Origin: JACKAQ01 sp965227145
GTDB lineage: Bacteria > Calditrichota > Calditrichia > RBG-13-44-9 > J075
Length of the DNA stretch: 64,000 bases
NCBI GenBank assembly: GCA_965227145.1
Contig: OZ245730.1
Coordinates: 5,208,001 to 5,272,000, forward strand
Reading direction: 5' to 3'
Shown here: positions 16,151-26,800 of the stretch, piece by piece
How the letters are laid out: each line of letters begins with the position of its first letter
Numbering within the stretch: the stretch's first letter is position 1
Translations under genes and position numbers: made by a program
Notes under the pieces: generated by a model
Told to the model about the DNA's origin: nothing
The model's input: only the letters and a program-made list of their open reading frames with translations
The model's database searches: none

Positions 16151-18232
16151 ATGCAACCAACACGACTGTGGCTGGCAATTGTATCGCTGACGATTTTATG
16201 GGCAACCGGCGCTTTCGCGCAGGAATATGACGAATTTTTTGCCGTGCCGGAAGATACGCTCCGCCGCTACTTCGCCGAAAATCAGCCGGATGTGCCGCCG
16301 GACAGCATCGCCAATTACCGGATGGATGTAACGCTCGATGCCGAGAAAAAAATCATCGATGGAAAAATGCGCCTGGTTTGGCAAAACGCCACGGCTTTTC
16401 CGGCAACCGATCTGTATTTTCACCTCTATTACAACGCCTGGCGAAACAACAAAAGTTCGTTTCTGAATTCGGTTCGATACGGCAATCGCAATGTATCTGA
16501 TTATGGCGAAGCCGATTGGGGCTATTGCGAAATCAAAGCCATCCGCATCGTGCCGAACGGCAGTTTTGCGGGCGAGGAAGTGTTGAGCAAACTGGTGTAC
16601 GAACAGCCCGACGACGGCAATTCCGCCGACCGGACGGTAGTGCGGTTGCCACTGCTGCGCTCCGTTTTTCCCGGCGAAACCATCGAGCTGGATATCGAAT
16701 GGGTGTCCAAAGTGCCACGACCGGTTGCCCGAACCGGCTATTTGAACGATTATTTTTTTATCGCGCAGTGGTTTCCGAAAATCGCCGTGTTCGATCCGAA
16801 CGGCATGTGGAATGCGCATCAATTTATCCAAACCGAATTTTACGCGGATTTCGGCACCTACGATGTGCAGCTAACCGTGCCCAAAAACTGGCAGGTTGGC
16901 GCCACCGGACGGGAAATTTCGCGGGTGGATTCGCTGCCGAATACGACGGTTTATCACTATTTCCAGAACGCCGTGCACGATTTTGTGTGGGTCGCCAGCC
17001 CGGTTTTCCGCGAATTTTTTCAACAATTTGAGATGCCCGGATTGCCAGCGGTGGAAATGCGCCTGTTGCTGATGCCCTACAATCTGGACAAACGCGAACG
17101 CTATTTTCAGGCTGCGGCAACCGCGCTGAATTATTACGGCACGTGGTACGGGCCGTATCCGTACGGGCATATCACCATCGTCGATCCTGCGTATCAATCG
17201 CAATCCGGTGGGATGGAATATCCGACACTATTCACCGGCGGCGCACGCTGGCTGTCGCCGCCCGGCAGCCGCCAACCGGAAAGCGTTACCATTCACGAAG
17301 CGGGACACCAATTTTGGTACGGGCTGATCGCCAATAATGAATTTGAGCACGCCTGGCTGGATGAGGGCATCAACACCTATTCGCAGCACCGCATTTTTCG
17401 TCAGCACCTTTCCCGCTGGCAGTTGACCCGGCGCTATCTGGATGATTTTTTGCCGCTGGTTTACAGCGATGTGTTCCGGGCGGAACGCAGCGACGGCGCC
17501 GATATGTATCGCGGTCTGGATTCGGGTTTGAAGCGCGATGCGTTGTCCACGCCATCGTGGAAAAACGGTCCCGGCGCATATCGCATAAATGCGTACAATC
17601 GCCCCGCACTGATGCTCCAAACGCTGGAAAATTATCTCGGCTGGAAAACATTTCAGAGCGTGCTGAGCACTTTTTTTGAGCGATTCCGGTTTCATCACCC
17701 GACGCCGGAAGATTTTTTTGCGGTAGTAAACGAGGTGAGCGGACAGGATTTAAGCTGGTTTTTTCACGAAGCTTATTTTAGCACCAACGTTTTCGATTAC
17801 GCCGTTGGCGAAGTTAAATCCGAAAAAATCAACGCCTTGAAAGGCTTTGATTACGATCAGGATAACCTTGTGTTTAAATCGCCAAATCCGGAAGATGCGA
17901 CTGCCCAAATGGCGGCTTATCGCAGCACGGTTTATGTGCGTCGCTGGGGCGAAGCGATTTTTCCGGTGGAAGTGAAGCTGACGTTTGACAATGGCGAAGA
18001 GGAATTGGAACGCTGGGACGGGCGGGATCGCTGGAAAATTTTCCGTTACATCAAAGGCGCAAAATTGCAAAAAGTAGAGGTCGATCCGTCCGGGAAACTG
18101 GTGCTCGATGTCAATTCTGTCAACAACAGTTGGGTGCGACAGAGCACGGCACCGCTGGCAGCGTGGAAATGGACATCAAAATGGATGATCTGGTTGCAGA
18201 ATGTAATGGAGTTGCTGGCATTTTTCGCCTGA
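16151..18232 (+). CDS. Secreted M1-family (gluzincin) metallopeptidase
   Basis: A 693-residue exported zinc peptidase. The signal peptide is followed by an aminopeptidase-N-like N-terminal beta domain (LYFHLYYNAWRNN near residue 95). The catalytic motif is H382-E-A-G-H386 with the third zinc ligand E405 in WLDEGINTY; QSGGMEYPTLF upstream stands in for the GxMEN exopeptidase motif of M1 enzymes. Bacteroidetes and Calditrichota-type genomes often carry such single-copy secreted M1 peptidases. The C-terminal part ends in a short hydrophobic stretch (IWLQNVMELLAFF) with no sorting tail. ATG 16151 lies directly before the signal peptide. Confidence 0.92.
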   Translation: MQPTRLWLAIVSLTILWATGAFAQEYDEFFAVPEDTLRRYFAENQPDVPPDSIANYRMDVTLDAEKKIIDGKMRLVWQNATAFPATDLYFHLYYNAWRNNKSSFLNSVRYGNRNVSDYGEADWGYCEIKAIRIVPNGSFAGEEVLSKLVYEQPDDGNSADRTVVRLPLLRSVFPGETIELDIEWVSKVPRPVARTGYLNDYFFIAQWFPKIAVFDPNGMWNAHQFIQTEFYADFGTYDVQLTVPKNWQVGATGREISRVDSLPNTTVYHYFQNAVHDFVWVASPVFREFFQQFEMPGLPAVEMRLLLMPYNLDKRERYFQAAATALNYYGTWYGPYPYGHITIVDPAYQSQSGGMEYPTLFTGGARWLSPPGSRQPESVTIHEAGHQFWYGLIANNEFEHAWLDEGINTYSQHRIFRQHLSRWQLTRRYLDDFLPLVYSDVFRAERSDGADMYRGLDSGLKRDALSTPSWKNGPGAYRINAYNRPALMLQTLENYLGWKTFQSVLSTFFERFRFHHPTPEDFFAVVNEVSGQDLSWFFHEAYFSTNVFDYAVGEVKSEKINALKGFDYDQDNLVFKSPNPEDATAQMAAYRSTVYVRRWGEAIFPVEVKLTFDNGEEELERWDGRDRWKIFRYIKGAKLQKVEVDPSGKLVLDVNSVNNSWVRQSTAPLAAWKWTSKWMIWLQNVMELLAFFA

Positions 18233-18244
18233 AACAGGCGTTGA

Positions 18245-18706
18245 TCAATTCTGGTAATAGCCCGGTAATCTGGTGGTGTTCAGCCAAAAATTTTCCAGAT
18301 TGTCCACCGCTTCAAAAAATTCGCCGATGGTAACCGGTTTTTGGACATACGCATTTGCGCCCAAACGGTAGGATTCAACAACATCAACTTCGTAAACGGA
18401 GTTGGTGAGCATGATGACGGGCAAGTGTTTCAGCCGTTCGGAAACGCGGATTCGCTGCAGCAAATCTTTGCCGTTTAGTCGCGGCATGTTAATGTCCAGC
18501 AACATGATATCCGGAAACGGGTGTTTTTTACGATTGCCAAATTCGCCGTGGCCGTTCAAATAATCCAGCGCTTCCTGACCGTCATTGGCAATGACGACCA
18601 CGTTTTTTTCGCTGTTTCGGCTCAACGCTTTCATTGTCAATTTCTGATCGGCGGGATTATCTTCCACCACTAAAAAAATTACTTCTCTATTATCTGTTTT
18701 TTGCAT
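18245..18706 (-). CDS. Single-domain response regulator (Rcp1-like)
   Basis: A 153-residue CheY-fold receiver with no output domain. The acidic pair is in VVEDNPADQK, the phospho-acceptor Asp is in IMLLDINMPRLNG, the Thr in VIMLTNS and the Lys in YVQKPV. The EDNPAD opening and the insertion before the phospho-acceptor resemble Rcp1-type regulators that pair with phytochrome-like or other hybrid kinases. No kinase gene is nearby. ATG at 18706 is taken because upstream codons do not match the fold. It lies about 200 bases downstream of the fused deiminase gene on the same strand. Confidence 0.92.
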   Translation of the reverse strand: MQKTDNREVIFLVVEDNPADQKLTMKALSRNSEKNVVVIANDGQEALDYLNGHGEFGNRKKHPFPDIMLLDINMPRLNGKDLLQRIRVSERLKHLPVIMLTNSVYEVDVVESYRLGANAYVQKPVTIGEFFEAVDNLENFWLNTTRLPGYYQN

Positions 18707-18903
18707 TATGATCTCACTTTTTCGGGCAATACCCAGTACTGATTTTTTTACTGATTTAACACTTTTTCTGCCGCCAACGTGTTCAAATGTCGCATTATTG
18801 ATACTTGAATTTTTAAAATGAAACATCCGTATTTGGCATTTAGGCGGTAAATTTAAGTAAACTGCCCGCAGAAAAAAAGCAATAGTTGTTCCGTTAGAAA
18901 AAT

Positions 18904-20601
18904 TTACAGCCCACGGTGGGTCGGGCAAGTCATGCAGCGCGGACCGCCGCCCCATTTGATGACATTCGGCATGCTCACTTCCACCACGTCCACCCCGTTT
19001 TTCCGCAACCGGCGGATAGTTTCGGCATTTTCTTTTACGGCAATCACTTTGTGATCCGAAATGCACACCACGTTGCAGCCGAGCGTAACCTGCTCATCGG
19101 GGTCCGCAACGATGATGGTGTAGCCATCCGTTTTGAGCATTTCCAGAAATAACGCCGGCAATCGCGTGACATCCGCGAGACATTTTTTGTGCCCGACCAC
19201 GGTAAACAGTACATCCAGATGCAGCTCGTCGTGCGGCACGCCGACAAATTCGTATTCCGGGAAAGCGGCTTGCAAGCGCTTCAACCCGGCTTCGCTGGAG
19301 CGTTGCCCGAGTCCCACAGCCAGTTTTTTCTCGCCGATAAAAATAACATCGCCGCCTTCGACAAAACCGTCCCGCGCATCGCTGATATCCAGATATCCGC
19401 TGTCCGATGCAACTTCGCGCATGCCTTCCAGCTCGTATGCGCGTTGCGCCTGCCGCAAATTGCCGATCACAAACGTGTTGCCGATGCTCATTGCGGGATC
19501 GCGGGTAAAGATTGCCGATTTCCCCTCTTTGCCGATAGCGTTGGTGTGTACCACTTTCACACCCTGATCGATCAGCGTGCCCACAAACAGCTTGTACTCT
19601 TCCCGAAACGAAATCGGATCAATATTGTTCACATTTTTTTTGGCAACATCGTTGATAGCAAATTCCGCCCGGATTTGGGCATTTTCCGGCGTGAACGACA
19701 CGATCACTTCGCGCAGCCGCCCGAATTCCGAATGCACATTTACCGGCAGGCTGAGCCGGTCGGCATCGGGCGGGGCATCTTTGCGATGGAAAATGAGCAA
19801 ATAGCGATCGCTGCCCGCCTCGCCGATTTCCATCGGCAAAATCAGCGCAATGCCGGTGTAGCCTTCCTGCATCACCGCCTGCAGCAATTGGTGAATTTCC
19901 AGATTCACTTTCGCAATATTTTTGACAAAAATACCCAGCCGGAAGGGTTGATTCGCCAGCAATTCCGGCGCTTTTGCGGGATCGGATAAAATCGGGATAT
20001 CGCCGTTCATCACCTTCGGCGCGATCAGATCCGGGCGAAACGGCAGCTGTTCGTTGATGAGATCTTTCACCATAATCAGCCGTGCGCCACCCTCTTCGGT
20101 GAGCCCGTAACGGGTGGGATCGTATTCGGTGATGCGATAGCCGCTTTTCAAATGGGAGCGGATCGACTCGGTATTTTCCAGCCGCACAGTGGAGCGAATC
20201 AGTTTTTTGCCCGCTTCCCGCGCCACAATTTCCTGCGCTTTATACAAAATTTGCCCGAATCCGCGCCCAACCGTGCCAAAGCTGAATGCTTCGTGCATCC
20301 GCACTTCCTGCCGGGTGATCGACTGAAATAAAATCTGGCAGGCACCCAGCATCGGTGCGTTAGGTTTTTCGCGAAAATAGAGCACGTGACCGCATTGCGG
20401 CAATATGCGCAGCTCATCTTTTGTGAGCTGTTGCGCCGGCGGGAAATACTGGTCATCCAGCGTTTTTACTGCTGCCAGTTCGCTTTCTGTCCGGGCAAAT
20501 TCGACGCGATACAGTTGCCCTTTATGCCCCACCTGCACGTATGCGTTACCGTTTTTTTCGTGAACGGTCCGGTTCACGCTGCCCTGAAATGTGCCCTTCA
20601 T
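18904..20601 (-). CDS. N-acyltransferase-like domain fused to arginine deiminase/DDAH-like domain
   Basis: A 565-residue cytoplasmic fusion. Residues ~30-190 look like a GNAT-type acyltransferase (GTVGRGFGQILYKAQEIVAR acyl-CoA-loop-like block, then LRSHLKSGYRITEYD-type end). Residues ~287-565 are a guanidine-modifying enzyme: substrate loop FTRDP (366-370), E415-G-G-D418, H461-L-D463 and nucleophile C556 in GGGPRCMTCPTHR, the arrangement of arginine deiminase. It may hydrolyse arginine or a modified arginine to a citrulline-type product; the acyltransferase domain could act on the same substrate. No other arginine gene is adjacent. Start at 20601 by the first ATG. Confidence 0.82.
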   Translation of the reverse strand: MKGTFQGSVNRTVHEKNGNAYVQVGHKGQLYRVEFARTESELAAVKTLDDQYFPPAQQLTKDELRILPQCGHVLYFREKPNAPMLGACQILFQSITRQEVRMHEAFSFGTVGRGFGQILYKAQEIVAREAGKKLIRSTVRLENTESIRSHLKSGYRITEYDPTRYGLTEEGGARLIMVKDLINEQLPFRPDLIAPKVMNGDIPILSDPAKAPELLANQPFRLGIFVKNIAKVNLEIHQLLQAVMQEGYTGIALILPMEIGEAGSDRYLLIFHRKDAPPDADRLSLPVNVHSEFGRLREVIVSFTPENAQIRAEFAINDVAKKNVNNIDPISFREEYKLFVGTLIDQGVKVVHTNAIGKEGKSAIFTRDPAMSIGNTFVIGNLRQAQRAYELEGMREVASDSGYLDISDARDGFVEGGDVIFIGEKKLAVGLGQRSSEAGLKRLQAAFPEYEFVGVPHDELHLDVLFTVVGHKKCLADVTRLPALFLEMLKTDGYTIIVADPDEQVTLGCNVVCISDHKVIAVKENAETIRRLRKNGVDVVEVSMPNVIKWGGGPRCMTCPTHRGL

Positions 20602-20752
20602 TGAGATCCCGGTTGATTGTTTTTTGTGTTAAAAAGCCGTTTTTGCCACTTTCATATATATTAAATAATCTCAATAAAATCAATAGTTTTGATGGGGAAA
20701 AACAGAGATTTTTTGTTGAAAAAAAATCAAGGTGAACACGGCGGGCGTTAAT

Positions 20753-20784
20753 AAAAAACCGGCAGCGCATCTGCACTGCCGGTT
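20753..20784 (-). terminator. Terminator after formate-THF ligase gene
   Basis: On the minus strand the 9-bp stem AACCGGCAG / CTGCCGGTT is followed by a T-run (complement of 20753-20758), ten bases beyond the fhs stop codon. Confidence 0.82.
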
Positions 20785-20793
20785 AATGTGGGA

Positions 20794-22479
20794 TTATGAT
20801 AATCCGGTGATGTTTCCCGCATCATCAATATCAATACTTTCTGCGGCGGGGTTGCGCGGTAATCCGGGCATGCGCATGATGTTGCCGGTTAGCGGCACCA
20901 AAAATCCGGCACCGGCGGAGATGATAATTTCGCGAACCGTCACCAAAAAATCTTTCGGGCGACCGAGCAATTGGGGATTGTCCGATAACGAATTTTGGGT
21001 TTTGGCAACGCAAATCGGCAGATTGTTGTATCCAAATTCGTTGATGATTTTCAAATCTTTTTTTGCCTGCGGCAGAAAATCGACGTGGCTGGCGCCGTAA
21101 ACTTCCGTGGCGATCCGTTCGATTTTTTTCTCCACCGGCATTTCCCAGTCGTACAGCGGGGTGAATTTCACCTGATTGGCATCCGCAATATCCGCGACCA
21201 ACCGGGCAAGTTCGGTGGCACCGCTGCCGCCTTCTTCCCATGAATTGATTCGCGCAAATGCCGCGCCTTTTTCCCGGCAAATGAGCGCCAGCGCTTCCAA
21301 TTCTTCTTCCGTATCCGTGACGAAACGGTTGATCGCAACAACCGGCTTCAGCCCGAATTTGCGGATATTTTCGATATGCTTTTCCAGATTTCCGCGTCCC
21401 GCCAGCACGGCTGTCGGATTGGGCGTTTTGAGATCGGTTTTGGGGATGCCGCCGTGCATTTTCAGCGCGCGGGCGGTTGCCACCAACACAACGGTTGCCG
21501 GATGAAAATTGCCGTATCGGCATACGATATCGAAAAATTTTTCGGCACCGAGATCAAAACCGAATCCTGCTTCGGTGATGACGTAATCGGACAAATGCAT
21601 CGCCAGTTTTGTGGCCATAATACTGTTGGCGCCCTGCGCGATGTTGGCAAACGGTCCGCCGTGGATAAACGCCGGATTTCCTTCCATCGTTTGCACGATG
21701 TTGGGCAGCAGCGCGTCTTTCAGCAACGTGGCAACCGCACCTTCAATTTTCAGTTGTTTCACGGTAATCGGCTGGTTTTCTTCCGTAAAGCCGAGCACGA
21801 TGTTGCCGATTTTCTCTTTCAATTCCGAATAGCTGAGCGACAGGCAAAGCACCGCCATCACTTCGGATGCGGCGGTAATATCGAATCCGCTTTGGCGCGG
21901 CACGCTGTTTTGAGCGCCGCCCAACCCGATAACGATATCCCGTAATGCACGGTCGTTCATATCCAGCACCCGTTTCCAGGTGATTTTGCGGCTGGAAATT
22001 CCCCGCAAATCGCTGAAATGGAGGTGGCTGTCCAGCGCTGCGGAAATCAAATTATGTGCGGCAGTTACCGCATGTAAATCGCCGGTAAAATGCAGGTTGA
22101 TATCTTCCATCGGCAGCACCTGTGCACGACCGCCGCCGGTTGCGCCGCCTTTCATTCCCAAACAGGGTCCGAGCGATGGCTCGCGGAGGGCGAGCGCCAC
22201 TTTTTTCCCGATTTTCCCGAACCCTTCCGCCAGCCCGATGCTGGTGGTGGTTTTGCCTTCACCTGCCGGCGTTGGCGTAATGGCGCTAACCAAAATCAAT
22301 TTGCCATTTGCCGGTGTTTCCGCAAATAACCGTTGAATGCTGCGCATTTTTATCTTCGCTTTGTGCTCGCCGTAAGCAATCAGGTCACCGGGATTCAACC
22401 CGATTTTTCCGGCGATTTCCGCAATGGGGCGTAGTTTCGCTTCCCGTGCAATTTCGATATCACTTTTGTAATCCGACAT
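20794..22479 (-). CDS. fhs: Formate-tetrahydrofolate ligase
   Basis: A 561-residue enzyme of normal family length that makes 10-formyl-THF from formate, ATP and THF. The P-loop is TPTPAGEGKTTTSIGL; GPCLGMKGGATGGGRAQV and FADIKCR-equivalent IVCRYGNFHPATVVLVATAR are typical. The start MSDYKSDIEIAREAKLRPI matches the family; a longer frame to 22623 is unlike it. AGGA lies eight bases before the ATG. It sits downstream of a radical SAM gene on the same strand (about 50 bases), but no other folate gene is in the window except ftcD at 43 kb. Confidence 0.97.
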   Translation of the reverse strand: MSDYKSDIEIAREAKLRPIAEIAGKIGLNPGDLIAYGEHKAKIKMRSIQRLFAETPANGKLILVSAITPTPAGEGKTTTSIGLAEGFGKIGKKVALALREPSLGPCLGMKGGATGGGRAQVLPMEDINLHFTGDLHAVTAAHNLISAALDSHLHFSDLRGISSRKITWKRVLDMNDRALRDIVIGLGGAQNSVPRQSGFDITAASEVMAVLCLSLSYSELKEKIGNIVLGFTEENQPITVKQLKIEGAVATLLKDALLPNIVQTMEGNPAFIHGGPFANIAQGANSIMATKLAMHLSDYVITEAGFGFDLGAEKFFDIVCRYGNFHPATVVLVATARALKMHGGIPKTDLKTPNPTAVLAGRGNLEKHIENIRKFGLKPVVAINRFVTDTEEELEALALICREKGAAFARINSWEEGGSGATELARLVADIADANQVKFTPLYDWEMPVEKKIERIATEVYGASHVDFLPQAKKDLKIINEFGYNNLPICVAKTQNSLSDNPQLLGRPKDFLVTVREIIISAGAGFLVPLTGNIMRMPGLPRNPAAESIDIDDAGNITGLS

Positions 22480-22528
22480 TCCTTTGTTCCTGTTTTTAAA
22501 GAAGTTATATGTAATTTTTTTGTAAAAA

Positions 22529-23497
22529 TCAATTGTGTTTCCGCGTTGTTTTTTTGGCTTTTTCCGGATGACACCGGACGACAAATTTGTGCCCGTCGTA
22601 TTCAACAATTGCCAATTGTTCATCGGCGATCATTTTTTCCACCACGTACCATCCGGCGTTATTGCGTTTCAGCAGTTCCCGAACAGCTTCTTCGGTCATC
22701 GGTTGAACGGCCAGGGTTCGCAGCAAATCTTCCTCCACCAAACCGGTTGCGCCGTACTGGCTGCCGCGTTCCACCAGCAACATGTCCACCTGTTTCAGAT
22801 ATTGGGAAAATAATTTGTACGCCCGGTACAATCCGTCCAGATCCGGTTTTTGCACCCAACGCTCCACCGGCGGGCGGCTGGGTGTGGCAATAAACGCGTA
22901 TTCCGGCGCCAACTGTTCCAGAAAAGTAACGGTTCGCAACAGCACATTCTGGGGATCGTTTACGTTTTTTACCAACATCGTTTCGGTTGCCAATTTACCG
23001 GTAAATTCGTTCCGGAATTGCATAATCCCTTTCAACACCCGGTCCAGTTCCAGTTGCCCGTGGGGCTTGTTCAGCTTATGCCAGATTACTTCGTCCACGG
23101 TATCAACTTTCAGCGATACCCAGTCCGCGCGGCACAAATCTTCCCGGACATCGTCCATCCACAGCAGCGAGCTGTTGGTGAAAACAGCCACCGGATAGCC
23201 CAAAACCTTGAGCAAACGGATGGTTTCGCCAAGCTGGATATCCAGCGTCGGTTCGCCCTCCGGAACCATCGATAAATAATCGATATGCCCCTGTTTTGAA
23301 AGCACTTGCGAAACGCGGGTTTGCACATCGCGGAAAATGGTGTGGGGTGAATAAAACGGTCGCCGTCGTATTTGCATGTGGTTGGTGTGCCCAACCTGGC
23401 AATACACACAGGCATAAGTACAAAATTTGGGGAAAATATTGTTGATTCCCAAGCTGTCGCCCAATCGCCGCGAGGGAACGGGGCCAAATGCGATCAT
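22529..23497 (-). CDS. Radical SAM protein (COG0731-like)
   Basis: A 322-residue protein. It opens with GPVPSRRLGDSLGINNI and the 4Fe-4S cluster motif CTYACVYCQ, the hallmark of the COG0731-type radical SAM proteins sometimes called wyosine-synthase-like. The SAM-binding GEPTLD follows. The C-terminal ~100 residues (ERGSQYGATGLVEEDLLRTL and MTEEAVRELLKRNNAGWYVVE) look like a small winged-helix-type domain. The substrate is unknown. AGGAGGG five bases before the ATG at 23497 makes the start secure. Confidence 0.88.
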   Translation of the reverse strand: MIAFGPVPSRRLGDSLGINNIFPKFCTYACVYCQVGHTNHMQIRRRPFYSPHTIFRDVQTRVSQVLSKQGHIDYLSMVPEGEPTLDIQLGETIRLLKVLGYPVAVFTNSSLLWMDDVREDLCRADWVSLKVDTVDEVIWHKLNKPHGQLELDRVLKGIMQFRNEFTGKLATETMLVKNVNDPQNVLLRTVTFLEQLAPEYAFIATPSRPPVERWVQKPDLDGLYRAYKLFSQYLKQVDMLLVERGSQYGATGLVEEDLLRTLAVQPMTEEAVRELLKRNNAGWYVVEKMIADEQLAIVEYDGHKFVVRCHPEKAKKTTRKHN

Positions 23498-23837
23498 GTT
23501 TCCCTCCTGAAAAGTCCTTTTGATTTATTTTACAAAAAATACGTAACCGCAGACAATGATTGGGCTTATCACATATGATGATCTGCGTCATATTTTTTTC
23601 GGAAACTGCAGGGTTTTCCGAAAAAATTGTAAACGCAGTAGGCATCAAACGCGTCTAAACAATAAACAAATGAGGCTGAATGCTGCGATAAGCTAAAACG
23701 TTGACAGGTATTTTTTTTGCAGATATGAGACGCTTCTTTTCCCAAAAAACGGCTTCAACCCTAACAGGGATATGAACGAACGCGCCGCTGAACATTTATT
23801 ATTGGACAAGCGAAATTCAATCTAAACGGAGGAAATT
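23498..23837. other. Divergent intergenic region
   Basis: These 340 bases separate the radical SAM gene from the divergent outer-membrane protein gene. They hold a weak hairpin ATATGA/TCATAT followed by seven T (about 23573-23599) and one promoter-like pair listed separately. No credible short gene was found. Confidence 0.55.
23701..23729 (+). promoter_or_regulatory. Sigma-70-like promoter candidate
   Basis: TTGACA (23701-23706), a 17-base spacer and TATGAG (23724-23729) lie about 110 bases before the outer-membrane protein gene. The -35 box is perfect and the -10 box is two mismatches from TATAAT. Whether this lineage uses such boxes is not known from the window. Confidence 0.45.
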
Positions 23838-26800
23838 ATGATCCGCAACCGATTTTCGCGAGCCTTGTTCAAAGCAGTGGCTATTATCATTTTGCTGACA
23901 CCGGCGCTGCAAGCGCAAGTTGGCTACTACTTTGGACAAAACAAGGTTCGCTATAAAGATTTTGACTGGAAGGTTTACCGGACCGAGCATTTTGATGTCT
24001 ATTATTATAATGAAACAGACATTACCGCCCGCGATGCCGCACGAATGGCAGAACGCGGTTATGCGTATTTGAGCAAAACGCTGGGGCACAACGTAAAAGA
24101 TCGCATTCCGCTGATTTTATACGCCTCACTGAACGATTTTGCCCAAACAAACGTGATTAACGGATTGCTCGATCAGGGCACGCGCGGAGTTACCGAAAGC
24201 CTGAAAAACCGGGTAACACTGCCCATCACCGGCTCGTATCGCGAGTTTAATCATGTGCTGGTGCACGAATTGGTGCACGCGTTTCAATATGATATCATGT
24301 TCAATAACGAGTTGAACATCACCCGTTTCAATCCGCCGCTGTGGTTTGTGGAAGGCATGGCGGAATACCTTTCCGCGGGAATGGACAACACCACCAGAAT
24401 GTGGGTTCGCGATGGGCTGATTCACGATGATTTGATGAGCGTACAGAAGCTGAACGGCACATACGACATCCGGGTGTATCGCCTCGGGCAATCGCTCTGG
24501 CATTACATCGGCGAAAATTATGGCAGGGAAATGGTCGGCAAAATTTTCAAAATGGCCGCCCGTTCCGGCAATGTTGAAAGAGCCATAAAGTCCTATTTAA
24601 ACATGGATTTAAAGCAGCTTACGACGGCATGGCACACTTACGCAAAATCGCTGACAGTTCCGGCAGATACCACAATGGCGATGCCCGCCGATGTTGCGCA
24701 GCAATTGACCCATCGCGGATCGTATTATCACCGGATGAACATCGCACCGGCGGTCAGCCCGGATGGCAAGCGGGTTGCCTATGTTGCCAACAAAGATCTC
24801 GATGAGGAAATATACGTGCTGACCCAAAAACCGGACGGCAGCTATGAGCAAAAACACCTCATCAGCGGCGGAAAAAGCCGACAGTTCGAAACGCTGCGCT
24901 ATTTTGAAACAGCGATGGGCTGGTCCCGCGATGGCAAAAAACTGGCGTTTATCTCCAAATCCGGGGCAAAAGATGTCATTTACATCGTCGATTCGCACAG
25001 CGGAAAAGTGCTTCAGGAATTCCAGTTCGAACGGCTGAACGGTTTGCTTTCGCCAACTTTTTCGCCGGAGGGCGAGCGGCTGGTGTTTGCCGGATTGCAG
25101 GGCGGCATCTCCGATTTGTATTTGCTAAATTTGGGAAATGGCAATTTGCGCCGGCTGACGAACGACAAATTTGCCACGCTCCATCCGCAGTGGGGACCGG
25201 AAAATGAGATCGTTTTTATCACCGATCGCGGCAAAGACAGCAACGCCGGTCAACTGCTGTTCAGCGATTACGATTTGGCAATTTACGATTTAAGCGATAA
25301 TACGATTCAGCTCGTCACCGATTTACCGGGCAGCGAAACCAGCCCGCAATGGTCGCCGGATGGCCGCGAAATCGCCTTTATTTCTGATTACGAAGGCATC
25401 CCGAATATTTACAGAATCCGGTTGGATGACGGCGAAATTCGCCGGTTGACCGCGCTGAAAAGCGGCGTTTCGGGCATCACGGAAACCACGCCAGCGTTCA
25501 GTTGGTCTGCCAATGGCAACGCGATGGTGTTCTCCGCTTTTGTGGACGCAAGCTGGCAATTGTTCAAAGTGAATCCGGATGAGCTGATCCCCGAAATCCC
25601 GGTTTCGCCGGAAAAAGTGAGCGAAAACGCCGGAAAAAACGCGGCTATCGCCATTTCCGTAACCACGGAAGCCTTGCCGGATACGGCTGAAAAAGTGCAA
25701 AAAACGTCGCTCGAAAAGCGCATTTTTAACACATTTCCAACTGAAGAAGAAACACCGGACAGCGCGGTTACGGTTCAAATCGATAACCAATCGATTGCCG
25801 TAAAAGACAGCGTGATCAACACTGCGCCGATGCTCGCAACTGCCGGGTGGCTGCCGGAAATTCCCGATATCAACACCATTTACACCGGCTACGAATTGTC
25901 ACCGGATGATTCCGTGGAAACCCGCGATTACAGCAGCAATTTCAAACTGGACGCCGTGCAGGTTGGCGGCGGTTACAACACGTTTTTCGGTGTGCAGGGT
26001 GGCGCGGCATTTCTGTTCAGCGATATGCTGGGCAATCACACGCTGTATTTGTCCAGCGAACTGCAGTTTTCCGATCCGCGCTATTCGGATTTCGGGCTGA
26101 CGTATTTTAACCAGGCTAATCGCTGGAGTTGGGGCGTGCAGGCGTTCCAGTCCAGCCTTAGCTATCTCACCGCTGCCAATTTTAATCAGGTGGGCTTGAT
26201 TCGCGATACCTATCGCGGATTCAACGGGCTGGTTGCGTATCCGTTCAGCAAATTTGCGCGGGTGGAATTAACCGGCGGTGTCACCTGGATCAACGAAGAT
26301 TTTGTGGTGGAAACCTACAACTTCAACGGGCTCGATCGCGAAACGACCGATATCGGCACGTTCAATTACGGGCTGTTCAGCGCGGCGATGGTTTTTGACC
26401 ATTCCACCTACGGACCGTTGGGACCGTCCAAAGGGTATCGCAGCCGCTTTTCGGTGGAAACAACCACAAACGATATTCAATCGACCACGTTGCTGGCGGA
26501 CTACCGGAAATATTTCCGCACCAGCAGCCGCACAGTTTTGGCGTGGCGATTTATGGGCGCCGGAAGTGTTGGCAAAGATGACCGGTTTTTTGATATCGGC
26601 GGACCGTATTATTATCGCGGAGCGGATTACAACGAGCTGATCGGCTCGAATTTTCTGTTGAGCAATCTGGAATGGCGCTTTCCGATTCTGCCATTTTTAC
26701 CGCCGACGATGGATTTCCTGAGCGGCGCGGCATTTGCCGATGCAGCTGGCGCGTGGGGCATCAATTCGCGATTTTACGACAATCCCACTTTTCAGCCGTT

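Noticed and set aside
18226..18240. Hairpin CGCCTG/CAGGCG at the end of the M1 peptidase gene as terminator
   Set aside because: Only six pairs, overlaps the stop codon, and no T-run follows on either strand.
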